NCBI GenBank assembly: GCA_028281535.1
Contig: JANQJS010000054.1
Coordinates: 1-47,340, forward strand
Length of the DNA: 47,340 bases
From: Sedimentisphaerales bacterium
Lineage (GTDB): Bacteria; Planctomycetota; Phycisphaerae; Sedimentisphaerales; SM23-30
Direction of reading: 5' to 3'
Of the stretch, positions 9,195 to 17,862 are shown piece by piece. The translations under genes were made by a program, and so were the position numbers. The notes below the pieces were generated by a model. The model had not been told where the DNA came from, did no database searches, and saw only the letters and a list, made by a program, of their open reading frames with translations. Every line of letters starts with the position of its first letter. Within the stretch, counting starts at the first letter, position 1.

Positions 9195-9803
9195 ATGAAT
9201 AAATTGAAAATACATAGCAATAGACAGATTGGTTTCACTTTGTTGGAAATGATCGTAACGATGGCAATCACTGCGATTTTGATTACCGCGGTATTCAGTT
9301 TATTAGAGCAGACTAAATATTATATCGATTTTATTGATGATGAAATGACCCAAAGATCAACCTTGAATGATAGTATGGATCGTCTTATGGAAGACATGGT
9401 GACTGGGGTTGGTGATCAGTTCCAGTTAGATATTCAACAGAACCTTACCTGGGAGACATCTGAAGTCGTTTTAAAACGCGACGGGCGTGATGTGGGAGTA
9501 ACATATGGTGATAGTCTATCTCAGGTTAATTGGATAGGTGTGCCAAGGGATTTTGAGCAAGATTTAGGTTTATTTCGAAAAGAGATTCAACCTGGTTCAG
9601 AAACAACACCTGTGTATGTTTCACAATGTGATAATTTGCAGTCATTCATTGTAGATCAACTTGACCCAAATGGAGACCCTATAAAAGACCCGAATATGAG
9701 TTCTACAGTGATTGATATTCATTCGCAAATTTATCGTAAAGGTAATCGTCAAGATGGACGTACGATTACAGTAAGACGTACTTTTTCTTTGCATCGGTAT
9801 TAA
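9195..9803 (+). CDS. gspJ: Minor pseudopilin GspJ
   Basis: The 202-residue protein has leader MNKLKIHSNRQIG and then FTLLEMIVTMAITAILITAV with Glu at +5, followed by a long amphipathic helix. Downstream regions with RDGRDVGVTYGDSLSQVNWI and a late beta strand are in keeping with GspJ, whose typical length is about 200. It sits between gspI and gspK, with gspK starting five bases after the stop. No strong Shine-Dalgarno is visible. Confidence 0.85.
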   Translation: MNKLKIHSNRQIGFTLLEMIVTMAITAILITAVFSLLEQTKYYIDFIDDEMTQRSTLNDSMDRLMEDMVTGVGDQFQLDIQQNLTWETSEVVLKRDGRDVGVTYGDSLSQVNWIGVPRDFEQDLGLFRKEIQPGSETTPVYVSQCDNLQSFIVDQLDPNGDPIKDPNMSSTVIDIHSQIYRKGNRQDGRTITVRRTFSLHRY

Positions 9804-9808
9804 TAGAT

Positions 9809-10993
9809 ATGTTAAATAAAATGAGACGACAACTTTTTAAAAGACAGCAAGGTGCCGCTCTTTTTATTACCTTGTTGGTACTGTTTATACTGACGACTGT
9901 CATTGTACAATTTCAAGTAAAAGCCAGTTTGTATTTACGATCGAATTTACATCGCGAAGAAAAACTAACATGTCAATATGCAGCAGAATCTGGTGTTATC
10001 ATCGCGATGAGTGTGTTAAAAGAAAAATTGCGATCTCCTAATTTATTAGAAGGTGTTGGCAAATCAGGTGGAAAGGGAGGCTCTGGGCCGTTACCGGTTC
10101 CTGCGATCCCAATTCCAGGGCTTGGTGGCACAGGAGGGGCAAATGAAGATGATCCAAATCTTCTTGACCCTAATTCTCAAGACGGTAATTTAGAGCTGCT
10201 ACCTGATAATGTGGTCGTTGTCGCAAAAGATACCATTGAATTTGATGGAATTACCGTTGACTATGAAGTGCATGATGAAAATGCTAAATTCCCAATGATG
10301 TGGATGGTGCCAAATGGTTCCCCCTTTTCATCCAATGGTGTAAAACCAGCGGATCGACAATTTAATCGTTTAGCTCAGTTGTTAATAGCGGATAAAAATG
10401 CCATTCTGGCAGCGATGGACATGGCTGTAAACATTGGTAATATGGTGAATATGCCTCAGCAGGACGTGAGTATTATAGGTCAGGGAAGGCAAAGGCGGCG
10501 CCGGATTCGTGGTCAATCTAAGCGCCTTCAAGTTGAACGTAATAGAAGAAACGCCATGGGGCTATTTGTCGATAGTTATTATAAATATATGAAAGAAGAA
10601 CCTGTTTTGGCAAAATTGAATGAGCCATTAGAAAACAGGGAAAATACATTTATGGATTATATGGGGTTTTGGGGACATAATAAATTGAATATCAATACGG
10701 CATCCCCAGAAGTTCTTGAAAGTGCTTTTCACTCCATTGGTTTAGATAGTAAAAAAGTACAGGCTATTGTTGATTTTCGAGAAACGGATAAGTTTAGTTC
10801 GGCGAATGATCTTCAAAAAGTTGATGGTATTGATTTACGCTTTGTTCAAACGATTAAACCATTGGCTATTGGGCGGAGTGAAACTTTCAGCATTCATGTT
10901 GTAGCCAAGGCAGGACGTACTGAATATCGATTGCGAGCAGGTGTCTATTATCATCGAAATCGATTAAATCGTATCGCTGTTTTGAAAAACTAA
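9809..10993 (+). CDS. gspK: Minor pseudopilin GspK (pseudopilus tip)
   Basis: The 394-residue tip pseudopilin has a basic leader ending RQQG, followed by AALFITLLVLFILTTVIVQF. It lacks the +5 glutamate, as is normal for GspK. After the helix (CQYAAESGVIIAMSVLKEKL) come a Gly/Pro-rich insertion near 85-120 and the large SAM-like domain. A helix-hairpin-helix part near 295-345 contains NINTASPEVLESAF and a second KVDGIDLRFVQTI element. Its place after gspJ confirms the call. Confidence 0.9.
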   Translation: MLNKMRRQLFKRQQGAALFITLLVLFILTTVIVQFQVKASLYLRSNLHREEKLTCQYAAESGVIIAMSVLKEKLRSPNLLEGVGKSGGKGGSGPLPVPAIPIPGLGGTGGANEDDPNLLDPNSQDGNLELLPDNVVVVAKDTIEFDGITVDYEVHDENAKFPMMWMVPNGSPFSSNGVKPADRQFNRLAQLLIADKNAILAAMDMAVNIGNMVNMPQQDVSIIGQGRQRRRRIRGQSKRLQVERNRRNAMGLFVDSYYKYMKEEPVLAKLNEPLENRENTFMDYMGFWGHNKLNINTASPEVLESAFHSIGLDSKKVQAIVDFRETDKFSSANDLQKVDGIDLRFVQTIKPLAIGRSETFSIHVVAKAGRTEYRLRAGVYYHRNRLNRIAVLKN

Positions 10994-11010
10994 TTCGGAG
11001 ACAAGATTCA

Positions 11011-12468
11011 GTGAATAAAAAATGTTTAGGAATATTTTATAGCCAAGATGAACTAAGTGCCATTCTTATAGAAAAGAATGGTACCAGTTATTCCATTCTT
11101 CATTCGCAAAGCGTCCAATTGGAAGCTCATAGCGATCAAGATAAACCAGAATCTGACGCAGATGATCATCGTTTGCAAGATATTGCTTTAGACAAAGGGC
11201 TGGCAAGTATTGCTGCTTCTGTTATTGATGACAAAGGTCGATTGCCAGATACCGCACTCGCGTTGGCAAGTGATCAATATCATATTATGGATTATCATAG
11301 TGCTTTTGAAAATACCAAGCAAATTGATGAAACACTTCGTTTTGATATTGAAGAAGAATTTTTAGAAAATACTGAAGAGACCTGTATCTGTTTTGATAAA
11401 AAGCCTACATCTGAGCAAGGAAGTGATATTGCGATATACGCGACAAATCGTGAACAGTTATCAAAGCTAACCAATTCATTTGATCTGGCAGGGCTAGATT
11501 GTTTGATCGTCAAGCCTGATATTGTGGCTTGGAGTAACTATCTGGCCAAACAAGAAGTCGTTGGTTCTGGAGATAATTACTTGGTTTTAGGCCGATGTGC
11601 CAACATATTATACTTTATTATTATGGATGCAAATCACCAAGTCGTTTCTTCTCGAAGCTTAATGTGTCCTGTAAGAATTCCCGCCGAGCAATACCGTTCA
11701 GAGTGTCAACGTTTTATCGTGACTTTACCTGAAAAATTCCGGCCCCAAAAAATATACTACCATTCTCATGATATCGATGTTGATGAATTGAAAAAAGCCG
11801 TTTCAGCATTAGGTATGACCATTGAGCCTCTACAAGAAGAGGATATGAAAAATGCCATTGCAATGGGCGTTGCTATTTCCTGGATAGAATCTGAATCTCT
11901 TGATGATTTTAGAGCTGACGGGTTACCGCCACGATCACTCATGGCAAAAAAACAGAAAGCCTTCATCGGGTTGTCTGCATCAGTCTCATTATTATTCCTT
12001 ATGGTTATTCTTTTAACCGGATGGTATGGGGCTCGCCACGAAGGAAATATTGATTGGGTGACCAAACGTTACAGGGAAATATTTAAAGAGCTGCGTCCCA
12101 ATGATAGAGTTCCGCGAAGCGAAAAAAACATTAAAAGTGTTATCGCAAGTATGAGAAATAGCTTGTCAAAAAAAAGCTCTATGAATTCAGGGAACGGTTT
12201 AGCAAAATCGGCAAGTCCAACATTTCAAAAGATTCTTGGTGTGTTAGTAGAATTACCAGAAAAAGATTTGTTGATAGAAAAATTGCAAGTTTCAGACAAT
12301 ACCGCGATTTTATCTGGCTCGGTAGCAGATATCGGTGGAAAAGTGGAGTTAGATAAAATTATTGAAAAATATGATCTTAATATCGATAAATGGGATGTTA
12401 GTTTTAGTGAGAATCGACGTTCTTTTAACATTTCAATGCAAACGAATCAGGAAAAAACTCGAAAATAA
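11011..12468 (+). CDS. gspL: T2SS assembly protein GspL-like
   Basis: The 485-residue protein has an N-terminal cytoplasmic actin-like region (about 1-290, starting KKCLGIFYSQDELSAILIEK), one transmembrane helix at about 314-338 and a periplasmic domain of about 145 residues. That is the layout of GspL, which links GspE to the membrane; PilM/PilN-type proteins are related. It starts at GTG 11011 with CGGAGA just upstream. The periplasmic end resembles a ferredoxin-like GspL/PilN fold (ILGVLVELPEKDLLIEKLQV). Sequence similarity by eye is weak, so the call rests on architecture and position. Confidence 0.75.
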   Translation: MNKKCLGIFYSQDELSAILIEKNGTSYSILHSQSVQLEAHSDQDKPESDADDHRLQDIALDKGLASIAASVIDDKGRLPDTALALASDQYHIMDYHSAFENTKQIDETLRFDIEEEFLENTEETCICFDKKPTSEQGSDIAIYATNREQLSKLTNSFDLAGLDCLIVKPDIVAWSNYLAKQEVVGSGDNYLVLGRCANILYFIIMDANHQVVSSRSLMCPVRIPAEQYRSECQRFIVTLPEKFRPQKIYYHSHDIDVDELKKAVSALGMTIEPLQEEDMKNAIAMGVAISWIESESLDDFRADGLPPRSLMAKKQKAFIGLSASVSLLFLMVILLTGWYGARHEGNIDWVTKRYREIFKELRPNDRVPRSEKNIKSVIASMRNSLSKKSSMNSGNGLAKSASPTFQKILGVLVELPEKDLLIEKLQVSDNTAILSGSVADIGGKVELDKIIEKYDLNIDKWDVSFSENRRSFNISMQTNQEKTRK

Positions 12469-12488
12469 ATTATATAAGGAATGCCAAT

Positions 12489-13019
12489 ATGGCACAGGTG
12501 AAAATAGATAAAGAATCATTACAAAAACCCGAATTCTGGATGGTCGTTGTGCCTTTGGTGCTTGGATTATGGGCAATGCTAAGCCTATTTAGTGTTTATG
12601 CTAAAAGCAGTCGAGCTGAAGTTAAAATTAAAAATATTAAAAGAGTTGAACAAGATGCCAAACTCATTAAAGAATCCCAGGAAAAATTAGGTGGCGTTAC
12701 AGGGCAGAATGCTATTAAGGAATTTCAAGGATTGGATTCTGCGAATCAATGGGCAAAAAATGAACGATTAAAAGAATCGAGTATGCCACGCGTTGAAAGT
12801 CCTACTCCAAAAATTAATAAAAGTGATGGGACAATCATTAACCGAGAAACTTATGTGTTTTCTAAAATACGTCTTCTGCAATTGGTTAAGTTTGTAGATT
12901 TTGTAGAGTCGAATTATTCTAATACCAGCTGTACAAATATTGTCATTAATTATGTGCGAACTAAAAGCAAAGATTCGTGGGATGCTCGTGTTAATTTGGA
13001 ATATACGGTGCAACCATAA
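12489..13019 (+). CDS. gspM: T2SS assembly protein GspM-like
   Basis: This 176-residue protein has one N-terminal membrane helix (about 15-36), a charged coiled region (about 40-75) and a small periplasmic domain ending in beta strands. The layout and length match GspM, the usual partner of GspL, and the gene follows gspL by 20 bases with an AAGGAA ribosome site. It is the last gene of the T2SS run; the following gene is convergent. No gspN or gspO follows; the peptidase is elsewhere at 35214. Confidence 0.68.
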   Translation: MAQVKIDKESLQKPEFWMVVVPLVLGLWAMLSLFSVYAKSSRAEVKIKNIKRVEQDAKLIKESQEKLGGVTGQNAIKEFQGLDSANQWAKNERLKESSMPRVESPTPKINKSDGTIINRETYVFSKIRLLQLVKFVDFVESNYSNTSCTNIVINYVRTKSKDSWDARVNLEYTVQP

Positions 13020-13024
13020 CCGGG

Positions 13025-13864
13025 CTATTTAAACAGTAGTAGAGTAAAAATCATCACTCCATTAAATAATGCATGGATTAAGATGGGAATAAATAAATTA
13101 CCATGTCTTTCGTAAATATAACCTAAGAGTATGCTAAATATTGTCAAGGCTGGCCAGTGTTGTAAATCTGCATGCCATGACGCAAATAAACATGATGTTA
13201 CTATTATAGCCGTCCAACGTACAATAGGTTTAGGGGGGCGAGATTTATTTGTTAGGTTTAATCCTTTGATGACTAATGGTTGAAAACAGCCTCGAAAGAT
13301 AAACTCTTCCCATATTGGAGTGAGAATCACTGTGGTTAAGATTGGGATTAACTTTTCACGAAGATGGGTTGAGGAGAGTAAGTCTTCGAGCGTAGAATGG
13401 ATTTGAACTTCTTCATACCCAACCAAGCTGCATATCCAAATGGTTGTTATTAAAACCAAATGGGTGATCCCATTGGTAATAATATAATAGAATGTCGACA
13501 TCGTCCATTGACTAAAAAAATTGGTGAGGCGAAATCCAAATAATCCTGATTCAATGTTAGAATTCGTTTTAACAAAAGCAATTAGCAATGGAGTTATTCC
13601 GAGAGCAATTATACCTAAACAAAAGAAATTATCTTTTGTTTGCCATTCAATAATTTCTTTCGTCGAATGATAGTGTCGTAGTAGGGACAGTGAAACTACC
13701 AAAATAGTGATACTGATATAGATCTCAAATACTCCAAGTTTATGATGGTTGGTTGGTGCATCATGAAGGAGTAAGGTTTTTTTATCCTGCTTTATTAGCC
13801 AAACGCATAATAGGCATAGGCTAATGAATGGCCAGATTAAATCAGCTAATGAAAAGTTCTCCAT
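13025..13864 (-). CDS. CPBP-family intramembrane metalloprotease
   Basis: The 279-residue polytopic membrane protein carries the three conserved motifs of the CPBP (CAAX protease and bacteriocin-processing, Abi) family: EEFIFRG (near 185-191), a FASWH motif, and HALFNG near the C-terminus. These Glu and His residues form the metal/catalytic site in membrane. Substrate is unknown; members act in membrane-protein proteolysis, maturation or bacteriocin self-immunity. It lies six bases from the convergent gspM stop and seven bases downstream of proC on the same strand, so it may be cotranscribed with proC. Confidence 0.88.
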   Translation of the reverse strand: MENFSLADLIWPFISLCLLCVWLIKQDKKTLLLHDAPTNHHKLGVFEIYISITILVVSLSLLRHYHSTKEIIEWQTKDNFFCLGIIALGITPLLIAFVKTNSNIESGLFGFRLTNFFSQWTMSTFYYIITNGITHLVLITTIWICSLVGYEEVQIHSTLEDLLSSTHLREKLIPILTTVILTPIWEEFIFRGCFQPLVIKGLNLTNKSRPPKPIVRWTAIIVTSCLFASWHADLQHWPALTIFSILLGYIYERHGNLFIPILIHALFNGVMIFTLLLFK

Positions 13865-13871
13865 GGATTAA

Positions 13872-14672
13872 TTATTGTCCCAATTCTTTGCTTCGCTCTG
13901 TAGCACGTACAATCATTGCTTCAATGGTCTGCTTGGTTTGTGAATTTTCAAGCACTTCGCGCCCGGCGACTGTTGTACCGTTGGGAGATGAAACCATTTT
14001 GATTAATTCTTCGGGTGACATTTCCCATTGTTCGAGTAGGCGTGTGGTGCCTGAAAATGTTTTTAAAGCAAGCTGACGAGCGATCGAGGGATCCAGGCCT
14101 GCTTTTGTTCCTCCATCGATCATGTATTCAATCAATCTTGCGACAAAGGCTGGGCCGGAGCCACTTAGACCTGTGACAGCATCCATGTCTTCTTCATTTA
14201 CTTGAATAGCGAGTCCCGCAGCATTTAAGATTTTCTCAACATTTTCTAAATCAGAGGAGGTTAATTCATCGCCAGTAGTATAGCCAGCAGCCATTTCACC
14301 GATGAGGCAGGCCGTATTTGGCATAACGCGAACGATTCGTGGGCTTAGATGATGTTGTAATTGATCGATTTTTATTCCTGCCATGATAGATATAAAAATA
14401 TGATGCGCCTTAATGTCATTCGATAATTCAGTAATGGCGTCAGGGAAATTCTGTGGTTTGAACCCAAGAAAAATGATATCCGCATTGGCTAACACCACTT
14501 TATTATCAGTGGTCGTTTCGACGTTTGTTTCTTCTTTGAGTGAACTAAGTGTCTCTTCAGAAATATCATGGCACGTAATATCTTTGGGCGATGAAATTTT
14601 CGATTTAAGAATCGATAATATGATCGCCTTAGCCATTTTACCTGATCCTAAAAAACCAATTTTTAAAGACAT
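13872..14672 (-). CDS. proC: Pyrroline-5-carboxylate reductase
   Basis: The enzyme reduces 1-pyrroline-5-carboxylate to proline using NAD(P)H. The start chosen is ATG at 14672, giving 266 residues, the normal length; GGAG lies about 8 bases upstream on the coding strand. An upstream frame to 14780 would add 36 unmatched residues. Motifs seen are the Rossmann IGFLGSGKMA at the start, VRVMPNTACLIGEMA, and the signature around GLSGSGPAFVARLIEYMIDG with the following T-KAGLDPSIARQLA helix. It is followed closely by the CPBP gene on the same strand. Confidence 0.95.
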   Translation of the reverse strand: MSLKIGFLGSGKMAKAIILSILKSKISSPKDITCHDISEETLSSLKEETNVETTTDNKVVLANADIIFLGFKPQNFPDAITELSNDIKAHHIFISIMAGIKIDQLQHHLSPRIVRVMPNTACLIGEMAAGYTTGDELTSSDLENVEKILNAAGLAIQVNEEDMDAVTGLSGSGPAFVARLIEYMIDGGTKAGLDPSIARQLALKTFSGTTRLLEQWEMSPEELIKMVSSPNGTTVAGREVLENSQTKQTIEAMIVRATERSKELGQ

Positions 14673-14930
14673 ATTAAAAAATCTCCAATTGCCACTAAGA
14701 TGTAAGTTCTTGTGGAGCAATGTTATATGTGAGTCGTTTTTGGGCTTGGTTTCTGATGTATTCCTCAGTGAACCAACCATTCAGAAATTCGTATTATTTA
14801 ATGAAAAGGTTATACGAACTGAGCCTAAAAATAAAGAAACTTTATCTCGCCTCCTCCTTTTATGTTAGTTGAAGGTGTAAGCTGGCTTCTTGCCTCCTAA
14901 GACCAGCTTGCATCTTCAGATACATTTCTT

Positions 14931-14949
14931 ATATCTTGTGACAAGATAT
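14931..14949. promoter_or_regulatory. Perfect 19-bp palindrome, operator-like
   Basis: ATATCTTGT and ACAAGATAT flank a single G, giving a perfect inverted repeat. It ends 27 bases before a TATAAT at 14977-14982 and 62 bases before the CYTH start. The size and placement fit a dimeric regulator site just upstream of a promoter. The regulator is unknown. Confidence 0.45.
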
Positions 14950-14953
14950 GCTC

Positions 14954-14982
14954 TTTTCCTGCTGTGAAATATATTCTATAAT
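14954..14982 (+). promoter_or_regulatory. Probable promoter of the CYTH gene
   Basis: A consensus -10 TATAAT (14977-14982) lies 17 bases after a weak -35 TTTTCC (14954-14959). The predicted transcript would begin near 14989, leaving room for the GGAAGGA ribosome site just before the ATG at 15012. The weak -35 next to a palindrome could indicate activator dependence. Confidence 0.45.
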
Positions 14983-15011
14983 TATGCTCCAGTAAGATTT
15001 GGAAGGAAATT

Positions 15012-15479
15012 ATGGGACAAGAAATAGAACGGAAATATTTAGTGACTGGTGATGGTTGGAGACAAGCCGATAGAAAGAGTCATTACCGCCAGGGGTATCT
15101 AGCCATTCAGGATCATGGCGTGGTTCGCATTAGAGTGTCTGACGATAAAGCCTGGCTTACGATCAAGGGGAAAATGCAGGGAATTGTCCGAAGTGAATTT
15201 GAGTATCAGATCCCACTAGCTGAAGCAAATCAAATGTTGGATCAATTGAGTGTCAATAATGTCGTTGAAAAAATGCGATATTTTATCGACTATAAAGGAA
15301 TGCTTTGGGAAGTTGATGAATTCCTAGGGGATAATGAGGGGCTATTACTTGCAGAGGTTGAACTGGAACATGAGGAGCAAGAGGTTTCATTGCCTGATTG
15401 GGTTGGACAAGATGTTTCAACTGAGCAGAAGTATCACAATGCTTATTTGTCTAAATATCCTTACAAAACCTGGAAATAA
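15012..15479 (+). CDS. CYTH-domain protein (triphosphate tunnel metalloenzyme)
   Basis: The 155-residue protein is a single CYTH domain, the fold of inorganic triphosphatases, thiamine triphosphatase and class IV adenylate cyclase. The N-terminal signature EIERKYL supplies the metal-binding glutamates. RQGYL, VRIRV, AWLTIKGK and RSEFEYQIP are the expected basic and acidic strands lining the tunnel, and EVELEHEEQE is the late acidic motif. The substrate cannot be decided from sequence; stand-alone bacterial members commonly hydrolyse tripolyphosphate. GGAAGGA precedes the ATG. It converges on the sigma factor gene. Confidence 0.92.
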   Translation: MGQEIERKYLVTGDGWRQADRKSHYRQGYLAIQDHGVVRIRVSDDKAWLTIKGKMQGIVRSEFEYQIPLAEANQMLDQLSVNNVVEKMRYFIDYKGMLWEVDEFLGDNEGLLLAEVELEHEEQEVSLPDWVGQDVSTEQKYHNAYLSKYPYKTWK

Positions 15480-15489
15480 GTAACGAGCA

Positions 15490-16392
15490 CTATTTTCTTA
15501 AAAAACCAATGGTCGATTCCATGATGCGTTGGCGAAAAACAGTTTGTTCTTGTTTGGATTCATCTTTCTGTTTGATATCTGATAAATTGGCATGGCAAAA
15601 TTCACAGCCGAGTTGATTTAAATGAAAGTCAACAAAATCCATCCATTCTTTCTCAAGGGTTTCTAGATAATAACCACCGATCGTAGAGCGTTTAGGGCAG
15701 CTGAGCCTTTGTTCTAGCCATAGAGTCTTAACAAGTGACTCGAGATTGATATGTCTTAAATCAAAACTCTGGTCTAAATGAGATAGATGATCTCTGAGTT
15801 GTTGGATGTAACGATGTTTAATGATTCCTACATTATTAACTTTCACGTCAAGCGTTTCGGCAATTTTCTGGTTTGACCAATTAAAATAAAATAGCATCTC
15901 AATAATCTGTAAATCACGGATGTTTTTTTTCTGCTTGATATCATCAATCAAACTATTGATCGCTTCAGATAATGTTGATTCATGAAGGTGTTTATTTTCA
16001 TCATTACGAGCATATCTACTGGCAGTCATCTCATCAGATGCATGATGCTGAAAAAGTCCTGAACCGCTATCCTGGTCTCCAGAGGCCATATCATCTAGAA
16101 GCATCATATGTTTGTGGTTGGCGCTACGATAAACATCAATAATCTTGCGGCGAAGAATGGAAAAGAGGTAGGTCTCGATGCTGGATTGACCACGGAAATT
16201 GGCGATACTTTTCAAAAAGGAGATAAATGTATCCTGGACGATATCTTCCGCATCGGCTGATTGCCTGAGTTTTGTTTTAGCAAATGCCAGGAGACGTCCT
16301 TGATAGCGATCTAATAATTGCTGCCAAGCGAGGCTGTCACCTTGACCGATTTGATCCAGCAGAAGTTGATCTGCCTTGTTAATTTGACCCAT
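15490..16392 (-). CDS. ECF-type sigma factor with a Cys/His C-terminal extension
   Basis: The 300-residue product begins with sigma-70 region 2 (ALLAFAKTKLR-like helix, AEDIVQDTFISFLKS, then SSIETYLFSILRRKIIDVYR) and region 4 with a helix-turn-helix (NWSNQKIAETLDVKVNNVGI). Unlike a normal ECF factor of about 180-200 residues it has about 90 further residues, including SCPKRSTIGGYY and H257-x5-C263-x2-C266 (HLNQLGCEFC), reminiscent of zinc anti-sigma motifs. I chose ATG 16392, 14 bases beyond the preceding gene's stop; the frame stays open to 16464. It is the last gene of the leftward FHA-like/kinase/membrane protein/sigma unit. Confidence 0.9.
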   Translation of the reverse strand: MGQINKADQLLLDQIGQGDSLAWQQLLDRYQGRLLAFAKTKLRQSADAEDIVQDTFISFLKSIANFRGQSSIETYLFSILRRKIIDVYRSANHKHMMLLDDMASGDQDSGSGLFQHHASDEMTASRYARNDENKHLHESTLSEAINSLIDDIKQKKNIRDLQIIEMLFYFNWSNQKIAETLDVKVNNVGIIKHRYIQQLRDHLSHLDQSFDLRHINLESLVKTLWLEQRLSCPKRSTIGGYYLETLEKEWMDFVDFHLNQLGCEFCHANLSDIKQKDESKQEQTVFRQRIMESTIGFLRK

Positions 16393-16406
16393 TGTAACCG
16401 TTCGAC

Positions 16407-17858
16407 TTAAAATCTGGCCGCTGAATGATTCATCCAGACCAGAATCAATATGATTGAGACACAAACCACTGCCATGACACGTAAGGCAATTGAATAATAT
16501 CCTTTTGTAGCATAATTGAGAAACAAGTAAAGGCCAAAAATCAACCCAAAGAGTCCTGCTAGAGACAAAACATGATTTCGTATCGAACGGTTACTTGCAA
16601 TCGACTGGGAAATATCTTCATTCATATCCTCTTGGATTTGATAGGCAAGATTGTCTAGTTGATCATCTTGATTGACTTTCATGAGAATTGCTTCACGCCA
16701 GATAGATGTACCAGTGTTACCTTGAAGCTGTTGACTGAAGCGATCTGCAATGAAATCATTGCGTTCAATTTCTTCGAATGTGGCCGGGCGTATATCAGCA
16801 AATTCTTCATAATCTCCAATTTCATTATTAAATACAGCTACGACTTGTTGTTCGGCATCCAACTTTGCGTGTTGTGGGTCAGTATGACTTGTCTGTGAAT
16901 AAGCTACAAGCCAGTTATCATTTGGGTGTTGGTTGCTAAAATCAGAGTAATCATTGAGCCAGGGCTTATTGTATAAATTTCGATTATTTGAATAGGTTCC
17001 ATATTTGCTGGCTAAATCAAACTTCAAGAATAGAGATTGGCTAACCATGGCGTCATCAAACATGGCTTGATCGTCTATATGAAAATTGATTGTAAGAAAA
17101 ATAATCTTGCTAGATTGAGGATTAGAAGAATCGTTCAAAAGGTTTCGTTTTGAAAAATTTGAATTAAAATTAGAATGCGAAATATCAATATTTTTAAAGC
17201 GGTTATTTAGTTTTTCTTCAATAAATTCAATTGCTTCTGGAGGTAGTTGTGAATCTTGAGGAGTATTAATTTCTAAAGAAAACGGATTACTCTGAAATCT
17301 TAGCAATTTCTCTACTGCTTTTTCCTCAAAGATTTCATCTAATAATGAATTACACGCAGTCAAAAGGGAATGGTGGGTAATGATTGCAAAACTATCTTCA
17401 ATCCCTTTTTTCCAAATGTTAGGGATGGTAGGTGGTTTCACTCTATTTGTGTATACTGTGGCGTCTTGTTGAAGCTCAAAATGGTTATTTGTGTGAATTT
17501 CAGTAGAAGATATAGACACGCCATTTTTATTAATTGAAATTCTATTGTTTTGGCCAAATTTATTTGGTTTGTCAGAGATATAAATGCCATCATCGTTGAT
17601 TTGAACTCTGGGGACATAATGATGATTCCAAGCGTTTGCTTCTTGGTTATGATGTATTCGACTCATCGACATGAACCTAAGTAAAGTGACGACGCCCACT
17701 AAGACCATTATGACAATCAAAGAATTTATAATAGGGTTGGTGCGTTTACTTTTTTTGGTAAGAGAAATAAGTATATAGCTAATAGCTATTATTATGAGAA
17801 CGAATAGGATGATTGTACCCCAAGTTAATCCAAAACCAGATATATAGGTTGATTCCAT
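16407..17858 (-). CDS. Membrane protein of the kinase-sigma locus, unknown family
   Basis: The 483-residue protein (start ATG 17858, preceded by GGGAGAG; the frame is open to 17915) has two N-terminal membrane helices (about 12-34 and 45-62). A long soluble region of about 340 residues follows, then two C-terminal helices (about 418-440 and 447-470). The soluble region has a short strand-rich repeat early on (QINDDGIYISD, SINKNGVSISS) and a mixed alpha/beta remainder; no family is recognised. It starts four bases after the kinase stop and ends just before the sigma gene, suggesting a partner in the same signalling path, perhaps as sensor or anti-sigma; this role is inference. Confidence 0.75.
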   Translation of the reverse strand: MESTYISGFGLTWGTIILFVLIIIAISYILISLTKKSKRTNPIINSLIVIMVLVGVVTLLRFMSMSRIHHNQEANAWNHHYVPRVQINDDGIYISDKPNKFGQNNRISINKNGVSISSTEIHTNNHFELQQDATVYTNRVKPPTIPNIWKKGIEDSFAIITHHSLLTACNSLLDEIFEEKAVEKLLRFQSNPFSLEINTPQDSQLPPEAIEFIEEKLNNRFKNIDISHSNFNSNFSKRNLLNDSSNPQSSKIIFLTINFHIDDQAMFDDAMVSQSLFLKFDLASKYGTYSNNRNLYNKPWLNDYSDFSNQHPNDNWLVAYSQTSHTDPQHAKLDAEQQVVAVFNNEIGDYEEFADIRPATFEEIERNDFIADRFSQQLQGNTGTSIWREAILMKVNQDDQLDNLAYQIQEDMNEDISQSIASNRSIRNHVLSLAGLFGLIFGLYLFLNYATKGYYSIALRVMAVVCVSIILILVWMNHSAARF

Positions 17859-17862
17859 TTTT

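Larger units (their letters stand above)
14673..15011. other. Divergent intergenic region between proC and the CYTH gene
   Basis: About 340 bases carry no convincing gene. Two structures are visible. An imperfect hairpin at 14879-14909 has arms AAGCTGG and CCAGCTT with an inner TCTT/AAGA pairing and no following T-run. A perfect palindrome lies at 14931-14949. A sigma-70-like -10 (TATAAT, 14977-14982) lies 29 bases before the CYTH start. The region should contain promoters for both flanking genes. Confidence 0.6.

Noticed and set aside
14673-14780. N-terminal extension of proC
   Set aside because: The extra 36 residues do not fit the family, whose Rossmann motif starts right after ATG 14672, which has its own GGAG.
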